Origin: Aequoribacter sp003520285
GTDB lineage: Bacteria > Pseudomonadota > Gammaproteobacteria > Pseudomonadales > Halieaceae
Assembly (NCBI GenBank): GCA_963966765.1
Contig: CAXAAR010000019.1
Coordinates: 1 to 29,416 of the forward strand
DNA: 29,416 bases
Direction: 5' to 3'
Under the pieces are notes generated by a model that ran no database searches, was not told where the DNA came from, and saw only the letters and a program-made list of their open reading frames with translations. Positions 8,070 to 15,445 of the stretch are shown one piece after another. Made by a program: the position numbers and the translations under genes. Each line of letters begins with the position of its first letter. The first letter of the stretch is position 1.

Positions 8070-9014
8070 TTACCTCGTCTTTGCCTGCTGTGACCATCCT
8101 AAAGGTAAGCCTGCTAAAGACGTAAATCCGTACCAGGCTTCATTGGGCAAAAGTTGGGCGACCTCACGTCGCACACAGAGCAATTTTTCAAGATCAATGC
8201 CGGTGTCAAAGCCCATGGCTTCCAGCATAAATACTAAATCCTCGGTGATGATGTTGCCGCTTGCTCCGGGCGCGAAGGGGCAGCCTCCAAGACCACCTAA
8301 GGAGCTGTCAATGGTGCTTATTCCAATCTCTACAGCTCTGAGTGCGTTGGCAAGACCTTGCCCTCGGGTATTGTGCAGATGAACGCCTGTCAATTTAGAC
8401 TCGCCGCATTTTTTCCAAATGCCTGTGGTAAGCCGCTCTAGCTGAGCGGGGTTCCCCATTCCCGTTGTGTCTGAAAGCCCCACTTCATCAACCCCTAAAT
8501 CGAGAACTCGTTGAGCCATAGTAATGACAAAATCTTCATTGATCTGGCCTTCGAGGGTACAACCAAAGGCTGTTGATAGCCCGACTTCGAAATGTGGGCG
8601 TTGGTCACTCGGCACGGTTTGTACCGCTTGTACACACCGCTTTATTTCCTCGAGCATAGCGCTGTGGGTTTTTTTTACGTTCTTTAAGCTGTGCGCTTCA
8701 CTCATCGACAACGGAATCGATATTTTATGTGCGCCTGCGGCTATTGCTGCTTCACAGCCTCGAAAGTTTGGTACTAGCACCGCGACTGTTAAGCCGGTCA
8801 GCTCGCGGCTCGCGGCGACGACCTCCGCGGTATCAGCAAGCTGTGGCAGAACTGTTGCTGGAACGAATGAGCCGACCTCGATCTCGCGAACGCCGGCCTC
8901 ATATTCAGCTCGGATCCATTGCATTTTGTCGTCGGTAGATAAAATAGTGTTGATGCTCTGCAGACCGTCGCGAGGGCCGACCTCACTAATCAAAATTTGC
9001 TTTGTTACAGACAT
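8070..9014 (-). CDS. HMG-CoA lyase-like enzyme (DRE-TIM family)
   Basis: 314 residues. HMG-CoA lyases split 3-hydroxy-3-methylglutaryl-CoA into acetoacetate and acetyl-CoA. The metal and catalytic set is complete: EVGPRDGLQ with Arg15 and Asp16, metal ligands His212 and His214 (VHLHNTRGQG), Cys245 in GLGGCPFAPGASGN, and Asn254. The His214-Cys245 spacing (31) equals that of the human enzyme (His235-Cys266). It has no targeting peptide and sits between a CurA-like reductase (15-base gap) and the aldehyde dehydrogenase (3-base gap). No 3-methylcrotonyl-CoA carboxylase genes are nearby, so it may act on another 3-hydroxy-3-alkyl acyl-CoA rather than in leucine catabolism. Confidence 0.88.
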   Translation of the reverse strand: MSVTKQILISEVGPRDGLQSINTILSTDDKMQWIRAEYEAGVREIEVGSFVPATVLPQLADTAEVVAASRELTGLTVAVLVPNFRGCEAAIAAGAHKISIPLSMSEAHSLKNVKKTHSAMLEEIKRCVQAVQTVPSDQRPHFEVGLSTAFGCTLEGQINEDFVITMAQRVLDLGVDEVGLSDTTGMGNPAQLERLTTGIWKKCGESKLTGVHLHNTRGQGLANALRAVEIGISTIDSSLGGLGGCPFAPGASGNIITEDLVFMLEAMGFDTGIDLEKLLCVRREVAQLLPNEAWYGFTSLAGLPLGWSQQAKTR

Positions 9015-9029
9015 GTCTATGTGACTTCC

Positions 9030-10019
9030 TTATACAGCGATAATGACTTTGCCCAATGCTGCGCCGTTCATCATGTCACAAAACGCTTGGGGTGCTTGTG
9101 CAAGACCTTGGTAAATACTCTCGTTGCCTTGAATCAAGCCTTGTTCGACAAGTGGCGTGTAACCACGCTCAAAGGCTTCACGTTGGTGTTCGAAATCATA
9201 AACGACTAAGCCCATTACGGTCGCGCGTTTGCCGATCCATAAACCAGGCGGAGGCCCCATGGTCTTGATTTGCCCGTTGTAATCTTGAATCAGGCCACAA
9301 AGTATTACTCGTCCATTCAAAGCTAGCTGTTGTGCCGCGATGGTTAAAATAGGGTCACCCACCAAATCGAAGTAGACGTCAATTCCCTCTGGCGCCACTG
9401 CCTGCAATTGCTCGGCGATATCACCGTGCAAGCGATCGATGCAGTGCGTGTATCCAAGTTTATGGGTGGCAATTTTGCATTTGTCAGGGCCAGAGCTAAT
9501 GCCAATAGTCTTCGCGCCCGCCAGCCGACACAGCTGCCCAGCCATAGCGCCGACACCTCCAATTGCAGCAGGGATTAGGATTGTGTCGCCGGCGCCCACT
9601 TTAGCCAGTGACGTCAGACCAGCAAAGGCTGTAAGTCCTGGCATGCCTAAAATAGATAAGGCTAACGAAGGTTGTGTCAAGCCCTGTGGAATTCGACTGA
9701 GCTCAGCCGTTTGATGATCACTGATGGATTGCCATCCCGTTTTGCAGCGTACCTGCAGGCCAACTGGCCAGTCACTGTTATCGCTTTCAATTATTGTCGC
9801 CACAGCTTCCCCTGGAATGACACCTCCGACTTCAACGGTTTGACCCATATGGTTGCCGCCAATGACGCTTCTCATGTAAGGATCTATGGATAAAAAGTCC
9901 GTTTTGCAGCGAACAGTGCCGGGTGCTAGGGAGGGCGCTCGACTCTCATGCAGGATGAAGCAGTCGGGCGATGGGAGGCCCTCTGGACGTTTGGCAAGAA
10001 GCACTCTCGTATTATTCAT
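9030..10019 (-). CDS. CurA/PTGR-like NADP-dependent alkene reductase (MDR family)
   Basis: 329 residues, zinc-free medium-chain dehydrogenase/reductase. Family marks: SIDPYMR near residue 45, GEAVATIIES, then GMPGLTAFAGL and the nucleotide-fold IPAAIGGVGAMAGQLCRLAGAK, and DVYFDLVGDPIL. It lacks the zinc-binding Cys cluster of alcohol dehydrogenases. This branch (CurA, leukotriene B4 12-hydroxydehydrogenase / prostaglandin reductase) reduces alpha,beta-unsaturated ketones or aldehydes. First gene of the three-gene minus operon; the ATG at 10019 faces the CaiB/BaiF gene across an 81-base divergent promoter region that contains an inverted repeat. Confidence 0.88.
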   Translation of the reverse strand: MNNTRVLLAKRPEGLPSPDCFILHESRAPSLAPGTVRCKTDFLSIDPYMRSVIGGNHMGQTVEVGGVIPGEAVATIIESDNSDWPVGLQVRCKTGWQSISDHQTAELSRIPQGLTQPSLALSILGMPGLTAFAGLTSLAKVGAGDTILIPAAIGGVGAMAGQLCRLAGAKTIGISSGPDKCKIATHKLGYTHCIDRLHGDIAEQLQAVAPEGIDVYFDLVGDPILTIAAQQLALNGRVILCGLIQDYNGQIKTMGPPPGLWIGKRATVMGLVVYDFEHQREAFERGYTPLVEQGLIQGNESIYQGLAQAPQAFCDMMNGAALGKVIIAV

Positions 10020-10058
10020 AAAAATTCCGATAGATTGGATTAGACCTCAAATGAATTA

Positions 10059-10077
10059 ATGTTATATCATAATAACA
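10059..10077. promoter_or_regulatory. Operator-like inverted repeat in divergent promoter
   Basis: TGTTAT (10060-10065), six-base spacer, ATAACA (10072-10077), inside the 81-base divergent gap between the CurA-like and CaiB/BaiF genes. The left part reads ATGTTATATC, found again exactly at 23418 and one base short (ATGTTATAT) at 19896. A GntR-type operator is a reasonable guess; a regulator is encoded at 21311-22078. Confidence 0.45.
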
Positions 10078-10100
10078 AACTAATGTGGAGAAGGAATGGT

Positions 10101-11315
10101 ATGACAAAACCCCAGCACAGCTCTGCTGCGGTAGCAAAGCCATTAGAAGGCGTTAAAGTCATTGAATTCACGCATATGGTGATGGGTCCGACTGTTGGCT
10201 TGATTTTAGCCGATTTAGGTGCTGAAGTTATTAAAGTTGAGCCCATTCAAGGTGACAATACGCGTCGATTGAAAGGTTCGGGTGCGGGTTATTTTCCAAT
10301 GTACAACCGCAACAAAAGGTCGATAAAACTGAATCTTAAGTCTGATAAAGGCCTAGAGCTTGCGAAGAAGCTGGTCGCCAGTGCTGACGTGTTGGTGGAG
10401 AATTTTAGACCCGGCACGATGACAAATTTGGGTTTAGGCTACCAGGAATTGAGTTCAGAACAGCCCCGGCTGATTTACTGTTCGCTAAAAGGGTTTTTGT
10501 CGGGTCCCTATGAGAACAGAGTGGCACTCGACGAAGTCGCCCAGATGATGGGTGGGCTCGCGTATATGACGGGCTTGCCGAACCGGCCCTTGCGTGCGGG
10601 GTCTTCTGTCATTGACATCACGGGTGGTATGTTCGGTGTGATTGGTATTTTGGCCGCTTTGCAGGCACGCCATGCCAGCGGCCAAGGCAAGCACGTCACC
10701 AGCGCGCTATTTGAAACGACAGCTTTCTTGGTGGGTCAGCATATGGCACAGGAGCGTGTGAGCGGAGAGGCGCCGCCACCAATGTCTCTTAGACGTTCGG
10801 CATGGGCCATCTACGATATTTTTGACCTAACTGGTGGAGAGCGGTTATTTGTTGGCATTGTAAGCGACACGCTGTGGCAGCGCTTTTGCTCTGAATTTAA
10901 GCGCCCGGATTGGGCAGCGGATGAAACATTGAGTACCAATCAGGGGAGGGTAGACGCTAGAGAGTGGCTCTTGCCTGCTGTGACAGAAATGTTTTCTCAC
11001 TACACGATCGACGCCTTAAGTGAGCGTTTAGAGCGAGCAGGACTTCCATTTGCTCCGATCAATAGTCCGAGTGACTTGTTCGACGATGCACATTTGAATG
11101 CCTCTAATGGCTTGTTGGAAGTCACGCTTACTGATGGTGATAACGCCGGAGCCAAAGCGAAATTACCCAGCCTTCCACTAGAGTTTGATCACCAGCGCGC
11201 AGGCCTGTACCGAGACTTGCCAGCGTCGGGTCAAGATGCAGAGTCGATTTTATGTGAGATTGGTATTAAAGCAGCAGAGTACTGTGAGCTTCGCTCCCAT
11301 AACATTGTTGGGTAA
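10101..11315 (+). CDS. CaiB/BaiF family CoA-transferase
   Basis: 404 residues, class III CoA-transferase that moves CoA between acyl-CoA and a free acid through an aspartyl-CoA thioester. The ATG at 10101 follows GGAGAAGGAA; earlier in-frame ATGs at 10059 and 10083 lie in the operator region and are unlikely. Key parts: LEGVKVIEFTHMVMGP, LADLGAEVIKVE, NRNKRSIKLNL, VLVENFRPG, and AGSSVIDITGG, where Asp172 falls at the position of the catalytic Asp169 of formyl-CoA transferase and CaiB. It stands alone on the + strand and converges on the leuD-like gene with only 9 bases between. It may activate an organic acid made or used by the flanking lyase and dehydratase. Confidence 0.92.
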   Translation: MTKPQHSSAAVAKPLEGVKVIEFTHMVMGPTVGLILADLGAEVIKVEPIQGDNTRRLKGSGAGYFPMYNRNKRSIKLNLKSDKGLELAKKLVASADVLVENFRPGTMTNLGLGYQELSSEQPRLIYCSLKGFLSGPYENRVALDEVAQMMGGLAYMTGLPNRPLRAGSSVIDITGGMFGVIGILAALQARHASGQGKHVTSALFETTAFLVGQHMAQERVSGEAPPPMSLRRSAWAIYDIFDLTGGERLFVGIVSDTLWQRFCSEFKRPDWAADETLSTNQGRVDAREWLLPAVTEMFSHYTIDALSERLERAGLPFAPINSPSDLFDDAHLNASNGLLEVTLTDGDNAGAKAKLPSLPLEFDHQRAGLYRDLPASGQDAESILCEIGIKAAEYCELRSHNIVG

Positions 11316-11324
11316 TTAATAACG

Positions 11325-11954
11325 TTAATCCCCAGTGAGGTAAATCCAGGGCCTGCGTTTGCGGTCTCGGTTTTCGAACGCTGTAATTTCGCTTTCTAGC
11401 TGTTCAGTTAAGCCTATCTCATCAAGGCCGTTCAAGAGCATGTTTTTTGCTTGATCATCAATTTCAAAGATAAGCTCGCCCAGAGGGCCAGCGTTAACGG
11501 TTTGGGTTTTCAAATCGATCATGATCTGATGGTTTTTGGGGTCGCTCTCAATCCACCTGGCGATTGCCTCTAGCTCTGGCCACTTAAGCTCAATCGGTAA
11601 CAGTCCATTTCGGATTGCGTTATTCTTGAAGATCGAACCGAAAGAGTGAGCCATTATCGCTCTGAATCCATACTCTGCCAGCGCCCAAACAGCATGTTCG
11701 CGCGATGAGCCACAGCCAAAGTTGTGACCGCTGATAAGGATGTTAGCTTCTGAATAGAGTGGCTGATTCAGTGGAAACTCTTCATTTTTTGCGCGTGTAA
11801 TGGCATCACTGTAGCGCCACGGCGCAAATAATCCAGCGGCTAGGCCGGACTTAGACACTGTTTTCATTTCTCTTGAGGGAATAATCGCATCAGTGTCGAT
11901 ATTGTCACGCAACAGAGGGACCGCAGCGCCTGTATGTACAGTAAAGGGGCGCAT
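11325..11954 (-). CDS. LeuD-like dehydratase small subunit (aconitase family, divergent paralog)
   Basis: 209 residues from the ATG at 11954, which overlaps the stop of the LeuC-like gene by one base (TGATG), so translation is coupled. A longer frame starting 12 codons earlier is ruled out by this overlap and by the family N-terminus, here RPFTVHTGAAVPLLRDNIDTDAI. GHNFGCGSSREHAVWAL and SFGSIFKNNAIRNGLLP are the swivel-domain motifs. After NIDTDAIIP the sequence reads SREMKTVSKSGLAAGLF where leucine-pathway LeuD usually has a KQFLK-type segment, so substrate recognition may differ. Forms the small half of an isopropylmalate-isomerase-like hydro-lyase. Confidence 0.9.
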   Translation of the reverse strand: MRPFTVHTGAAVPLLRDNIDTDAIIPSREMKTVSKSGLAAGLFAPWRYSDAITRAKNEEFPLNQPLYSEANILISGHNFGCGSSREHAVWALAEYGFRAIMAHSFGSIFKNNAIRNGLLPIELKWPELEAIARWIESDPKNHQIMIDLKTQTVNAGPLGELIFEIDDQAKNMLLNGLDEIGLTEQLESEITAFENRDRKRRPWIYLTGD

Positions 11955-13360
11955 CAGACATACTCCGCTGTAGTGAGATGTCCTGCGCATGCGCTGGCAG
12001 CGACACTGAGCGGGCTTGCTAGGTGCGTGCGAGCGCCCAGACCTTGGCGACCTTCAAAATTGCGATTGGTTGTCGAGGCAATGCGTGCTTGCGTGCCAAA
12101 GTTCTCACCACCCGCATAAAAGCATAACGAGCAACCCGGCTCGCGCCACTCGAAGCCTGCATCGATGAAGATTTGGTCTAGACCCTCGGCTTCTGCAGCG
12201 CGTTTTACGCGCCCGCTCCCCGGAACGCAAATTGCTTTTACGCCCGCGGCCACTTTATTACTCGTGCTTGCAAGATAATTGGCAGCGATGCGCAAATCTG
12301 ACAAGCGGCTGTTGGTGCAAGACCCAATGAAAGCAGCCTGAATGGGATAGTCACTTAATTTACTGTTTTCTTTCATGTCCATGTATTGTAGAGCACGTGA
12401 CCACGCTTGGGCTTGTGCTGGCGTTGCCGCTTGTTTTATTGAAGGTACAGCTTCATCAAAACCAATGGAATGCTCGGGGCTTGTGCCCCACGTAATTTGT
12501 GGCTTGATTGTCGTTAGATCAATTTCGAATTTTCGATCAAAAGTCGCTGAGGCATCGCTGTGTAGCGTTTTCCAGTGCTGGAACGCCTTGTTCCAATCGT
12601 CGCCTTTGGGAGCAAACGCACGGCCGTTTACATAGTCAATGATGAAATCATCAGGAGCCACTAGGCCAGTGAATGCGGAGAGCTCAACTGCCATATTGCA
12701 TAGCGTCATGCGCTCCTCTGCGCTTAGATAGCTTATGGCTGCGCCCGTGAATTCAACCGCGTGTCCGGCGCCACCGCCCGCCCCAACCTTAGCAATAGTG
12801 GCAAGGATAATGTCTTTGGCGCTAAGGTGTTCAGGGATTTCGCCGATGTAGTGAATGCGCATATTCTTGGGGCGCTGAACTCGTAAAGTGCTTGTTGCGA
12901 GGGCGTGTTCTGCTTCTGTCGAGCCGACTCCCCAGGCTAGCGCTCCAAGTCCGCCAAGGGTGCAGGTATGAGAGTCGGGGCATATCAAAGTGCTACCAGG
13001 TAGAGCAATACCTTGTTCGGGTGATACTACGTGAACAATACCTTGGTCTGGATCATTTATATCAAATAAGGTTATGCCAGCATCGTGCGCCGCATGTCGA
13101 GTTGCTACGATAAAATCGGTTCCGCTGGGCATCAGTGTCTTGTCCGTGCGCCCTGGGAAGGTATCGACAATGTGGTCCATGGTACAAAAGGCGTGTGCAC
13201 GCCGACGGACTTGTCTTTGCGCCGCTTCGAGGCCATGCAATGCTACCGCCCCTGTTCTCTCATGCAAAAAGATTCGATCTATGTAAAGCAGCGATTGAGA
13301 ATCCGACAATCGTTTAATTTCGTGCTCCTGCCACAGTTTGTCAAAAAGCGTTTGCGCCAT
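11954..13360 (-). CDS. LeuC-like dehydratase large subunit (aconitase family, [4Fe-4S])
   Basis: 468 residues, normal LeuC length. [4Fe-4S] ligands are Cys348 (GSCTNSR), Cys410 and Cys413 (EPGCSLC), matching E. coli LeuC spacing. Substrate/cluster regions MDHIVDTF (starting at Met61), CPDSHTCTLGGLGALAWGVG and RNFEGRQG are present. After the GCSLC motif it reads FYAGGENFGTQ where leucine enzymes have a GMNPD..-type stretch, and the C-terminus (SACAGHLTTAEYV) also differs. No leuA or leuB is adjacent, and the neighbours are catabolic (CoA-transferase, HMG-CoA-lyase-like). I infer a catabolic hydro-lyase/isomerase for an alkyl-malate-type acid, but a true leucine-biosynthesis enzyme is not excluded. 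Confidence 0.9.
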   Translation of the reverse strand: MAQTLFDKLWQEHEIKRLSDSQSLLYIDRIFLHERTGAVALHGLEAAQRQVRRRAHAFCTMDHIVDTFPGRTDKTLMPSGTDFIVATRHAAHDAGITLFDINDPDQGIVHVVSPEQGIALPGSTLICPDSHTCTLGGLGALAWGVGSTEAEHALATSTLRVQRPKNMRIHYIGEIPEHLSAKDIILATIAKVGAGGGAGHAVEFTGAAISYLSAEERMTLCNMAVELSAFTGLVAPDDFIIDYVNGRAFAPKGDDWNKAFQHWKTLHSDASATFDRKFEIDLTTIKPQITWGTSPEHSIGFDEAVPSIKQAATPAQAQAWSRALQYMDMKENSKLSDYPIQAAFIGSCTNSRLSDLRIAANYLASTSNKVAAGVKAICVPGSGRVKRAAEAEGLDQIFIDAGFEWREPGCSLCFYAGGENFGTQARIASTTNRNFEGRQGLGARTHLASPLSVAASACAGHLTTAEYV

Positions 13361-13393
13361 GAATGAGTAAAGCCTTAAAAATATCCAATTTGC

Positions 13394-13408
13394 TATAATA
13401 TTATAACA
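13394..13408. promoter_or_regulatory. AT-rich palindrome / candidate promoter upstream of the leuC-like gene
   Basis: TATAATATTATA (13394-13405) is a perfect 12-base palindrome carrying a -10-like TATAAT on both strands, followed by ATAACA (13403-13408), the half-site seen in the divergent operator at 10072. It lies 34 bases upstream of the leuC-like start on the minus strand, a plausible core promoter and operator position. No clear -35 is visible. Confidence 0.4.
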
Positions 13409-13414
13409 ATATTA

Positions 13415-14314
13415 TTAACGTGAAGTTGTTGGCAAGTCTACCGGTGCGTGAATGAGTTGCAAAGGGGTTCCTGAGGGGAGCTTCACGATACCGCCTTCGA
13501 GCTCCTTATTATTATTGAATTGCCTTTGTACCCATGGCAGTTCCCGTTTGGCTTTATCAAGATCCGCACTTGCAGTCACTAAAATTACGCCTCCGCGACG
13601 AGACATGGCGTCTGGAATGGTAGCGGCATTAGCTGGGTATTGATCTATCTCTAATGCAAATTTATCTGCGAACGTCACCAGCGCTAAGTTGTGTTTTGTT
13701 TCTTTGTCGAGTCCGTAAGCATCGGATAGTACTTCAATTTTGAAGGGTATAGCTTCAGTGACTGGGTTGTCGAAATACGTGCGGAAAAACGCAATGGACT
13801 TTTGTAGGTTTGAGCTACCCGTAACCATGATAAAAGTGTGCCCCACTTCAGTTTGGGCTTTAGGCACCACCAGCACTGACTTGCTCGGATCAATCATGTG
13901 AGTTAGGTACAGCAATTCGTTACTGGGCCCCAGCATTTGCATGGCGTAAATATTTTTTTGTTCAGTTAAAAAGTCTGGTCCTGCTAAATGTTGAAATGGG
14001 CTGAATGCGAGTTTTTGTTTTAAGCTATCCGGATCTTCGACTAAAAGCTCAATTGCGCTCCAACCTATACGTTGCATGGGGTAAAAGGCTAAAGGCTCAC
14101 TTTCTATGAAGCGTAAACCGACCCGGGGTCCTGACGGTGGATACAAAGTAATGAATCGTTTGTTTTTAAGTTCGGGTCGATCCAAAGCTTCTGCAATCTC
14201 TGAGCTAAGCTGTCCAGATTCACCGATTTGATAGTCGAATAGCTGGGTGTAAGCAGCCTGCGTCGCGCTTAAGTCGGTACTCAACACCCAAACCAGCAGT
14301 AACGATTTCAGCAT
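13415..14314 (-). CDS. Two-domain VOC (glyoxalase/bleomycin-resistance fold) protein
   Basis: 299 residues. The opening beta-strand/helix pattern (VWVLSTDLSATQAAYTQLF) and the second repeat (GHTFIMVTGSSNLQKSIAFF) are typical of vicinal-oxygen-chelate modules; ALEIDQYP and GGVILVTASADL fit the later strands. The His/Glu metal ligands of glyoxalase I or extradiol dioxygenases are not evident, so it may be a non-metal member. A very strong ribosome site (AAAGGAGG, five bases before the ATG) and a 12-base gap from the upstream VOC gene show co-expression. The hydrophobic start could be mistaken for a signal peptide but is better read as the first VOC strand. Substrate unknown. Confidence 0.7.
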   Translation of the reverse strand: MLKSLLLVWVLSTDLSATQAAYTQLFDYQIGESGQLSSEIAEALDRPELKNKRFITLYPPSGPRVGLRFIESEPLAFYPMQRIGWSAIELLVEDPDSLKQKLAFSPFQHLAGPDFLTEQKNIYAMQMLGPSNELLYLTHMIDPSKSVLVVPKAQTEVGHTFIMVTGSSNLQKSIAFFRTYFDNPVTEAIPFKIEVLSDAYGLDKETKHNLALVTFADKFALEIDQYPANAATIPDAMSRRGGVILVTASADLDKAKRELPWVQRQFNNNKELEGGIVKLPSGTPLQLIHAPVDLPTTSR

Positions 14315-14325
14315 GTAAGCCTCCT

Positions 14326-15255
14326 TTAAACTTGGTAGAGATCAATGCGAGCGCCATCCGGTGTTCGCACGGTGCAACAAAACTCTTGCCGACCAAGAAT
14401 TGAACGTTGCTTTGGCGACTTAAGGATGACATCGGATCCATAGATCTCAACAAGGCTCTGCGTGACCTCACTGAGGTCTGGCAGAGGAATTCGTAATCGA
14501 TGAATTCCTCGCCCAAATAGACGCTCAGGGAGTGCGCTCAATGATTGATTGGGTGTGCTTATGAGCTCGATGGAGCCGTCCATGATGTTTTCTGGATGAC
14601 TGATTGTGAGGCAGATCTCGGCCTCGTGGGCTGATGTATCCTGAAGCCCCAAAACACGGGGTCCCTCGCCGGGCATGTTGCCTTGGAAATCCACAAACTT
14701 CTGGAACCCGATGACGGCAAAGAATCGGCAACTCTCCTCGATATTGGTGACGATTTGGGTGGCATTGAAAATATCGCTAAAACGGTCAAACTCCATACCT
14801 TCTAACGGCGGGCTAACACGCTCCGTAGCTGCAAGCACAATTCCATCGTTCTGAATGGCTAACATCTCTTTGACCGAGCTCGTGCCAAATTGCCACGGTA
14901 CCGGTTCTACTAGCATGTCCCAGTCGTGGTTTGTGAGATATTCGACCGCGAATTCGGCGTTTTTTGTGCGCATATTGAAGTCGAATAAGCCACCCGGTTG
15001 AATAATTTCCGATTCCAAAGGCCGATAGGGTGGTGTGTCATCATCACACGGTATGAGTATGACACGACAGTCCTTGTTTGGTGCATTCAGCACCAGTAGG
15101 TGCTCCTTTTGATCCGGCACATCCCAATAACTCAGTGCTTCGGGGCTGAATTCCGGGGTGTGTTTTGACCAGCCCAAATCGACAAAGAATTGTCGTAACT
15201 GATTGGGCTGAGATGTTGTGAAAACAATTTGATTGAAACCGATTCTCTGTGACAT
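14326..15255 (-). CDS. Two-domain VOC protein
   Basis: 309 residues with two VOC-like halves: an N-terminal module starting RIGFNQIVFTTSQPNQLRQFFVDLGW and a second starting about residue 165 (NATQIVTNIEESCRFFAVIGFQKFVDF, abbreviated), ending with TVRTPDGARIDLYQV, a typical last strand. The usual first-strand metal His is absent (FNQIVF), and no full 2-His-1-Glu set is obvious. It is first in a two-gene minus-strand unit with the VOC gene at 13415; the two are only distantly alike. Its promoter must lie in the 190-base gap shared with the symporter. Function unknown: possibly isomerase, epimerase, or ligand binding. Confidence 0.7.
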   Translation of the reverse strand: MSQRIGFNQIVFTTSQPNQLRQFFVDLGWSKHTPEFSPEALSYWDVPDQKEHLLVLNAPNKDCRVILIPCDDDTPPYRPLESEIIQPGGLFDFNMRTKNAEFAVEYLTNHDWDMLVEPVPWQFGTSSVKEMLAIQNDGIVLAATERVSPPLEGMEFDRFSDIFNATQIVTNIEESCRFFAVIGFQKFVDFQGNMPGEGPRVLGLQDTSAHEAEICLTISHPENIMDGSIELISTPNQSLSALPERLFGRGIHRLRIPLPDLSEVTQSLVEIYGSDVILKSPKQRSILGRQEFCCTVRTPDGARIDLYQV

Positions 15256-15306
15256 TTCGTTAATTTCCGCAAAAGTCTATTGATATACTATTAGAACATA
15301 GATAGG

Positions 15307-15314
15307 GTGTACAC
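15307..15314. promoter_or_regulatory. Palindrome GTGTACAC in divergent promoter
   Basis: A perfect 8-base palindrome lying between ATAGAT (15298-15303) and its complement ATCTAT (15326-15331). A possible operator of the VOC/symporter divergent region; no regulator can be assigned. Confidence 0.25.
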
Positions 15315-15381
15315 AGATGTTTTGCATCTATCCGTTAGATTCCGCGTTGCTCCCTCGAATCCTCCTTCAGGGGCACTGGTT

Positions 15382-15406
15382 GGCCCGCAGTTAGCGGGCC
15401 TTTTTT
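15382..15406 (+). terminator. Strong intrinsic terminator upstream of the symporter
   Basis: GGCCCGC (15382-15388), five-base loop, GCGGGCC (15394-15400), then TTTTTT (15401-15406). Seven GC-rich pairs followed by six Ts is a textbook rho-independent terminator on the + strand. No + strand protein gene lies upstream for over 4 kb, so it must end a non-coding transcript or control read-through into the symporter. Confidence 0.85.
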
Positions 15407-15445
15407 CTCATAAAATCGCTTCAAATGGTTGGAGGGCGAAGGCAA

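Larger units (their letters stand above)
15296..15406 (+). ncRNA. Candidate small RNA or attenuator leader with anti-Shine-Dalgarno loop
   Basis: In the gap between the divergent VOC and symporter genes, GCTCCCT (15349-15355) and AGGGGC (15369-15374) pair as a stem with one bulge, exposing a 13-base loop containing CCTCCTT (15361-15367), complementary to a Shine-Dalgarno sequence. Eight bases later comes a strong intrinsic terminator. An AT-rich stretch (15281-15300) could hold the promoter, giving a transcript of about 110 nt; the 5' end given is approximate. The same loop could pair with GGAGGG (15431-15436) of the symporter, so a cis-attenuator is an equal possibility. No known RNA family recognised. 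Confidence 0.35.

Noticed and set aside
11325..13360. Firm assignment of leuC/leuD gene symbols
   Set aside because: Family membership is clear but motif differences and catabolic neighbours leave the substrate open.
15340..15380. tRNA 3' fragment or attachment site (TCGAATCC followed by a terminator)
   Set aside because: The bases before the loop do not pair to form a T-arm, there is no CCA or acceptor stem, and the stem GCTCCCT/AGGGGC explains the region better.
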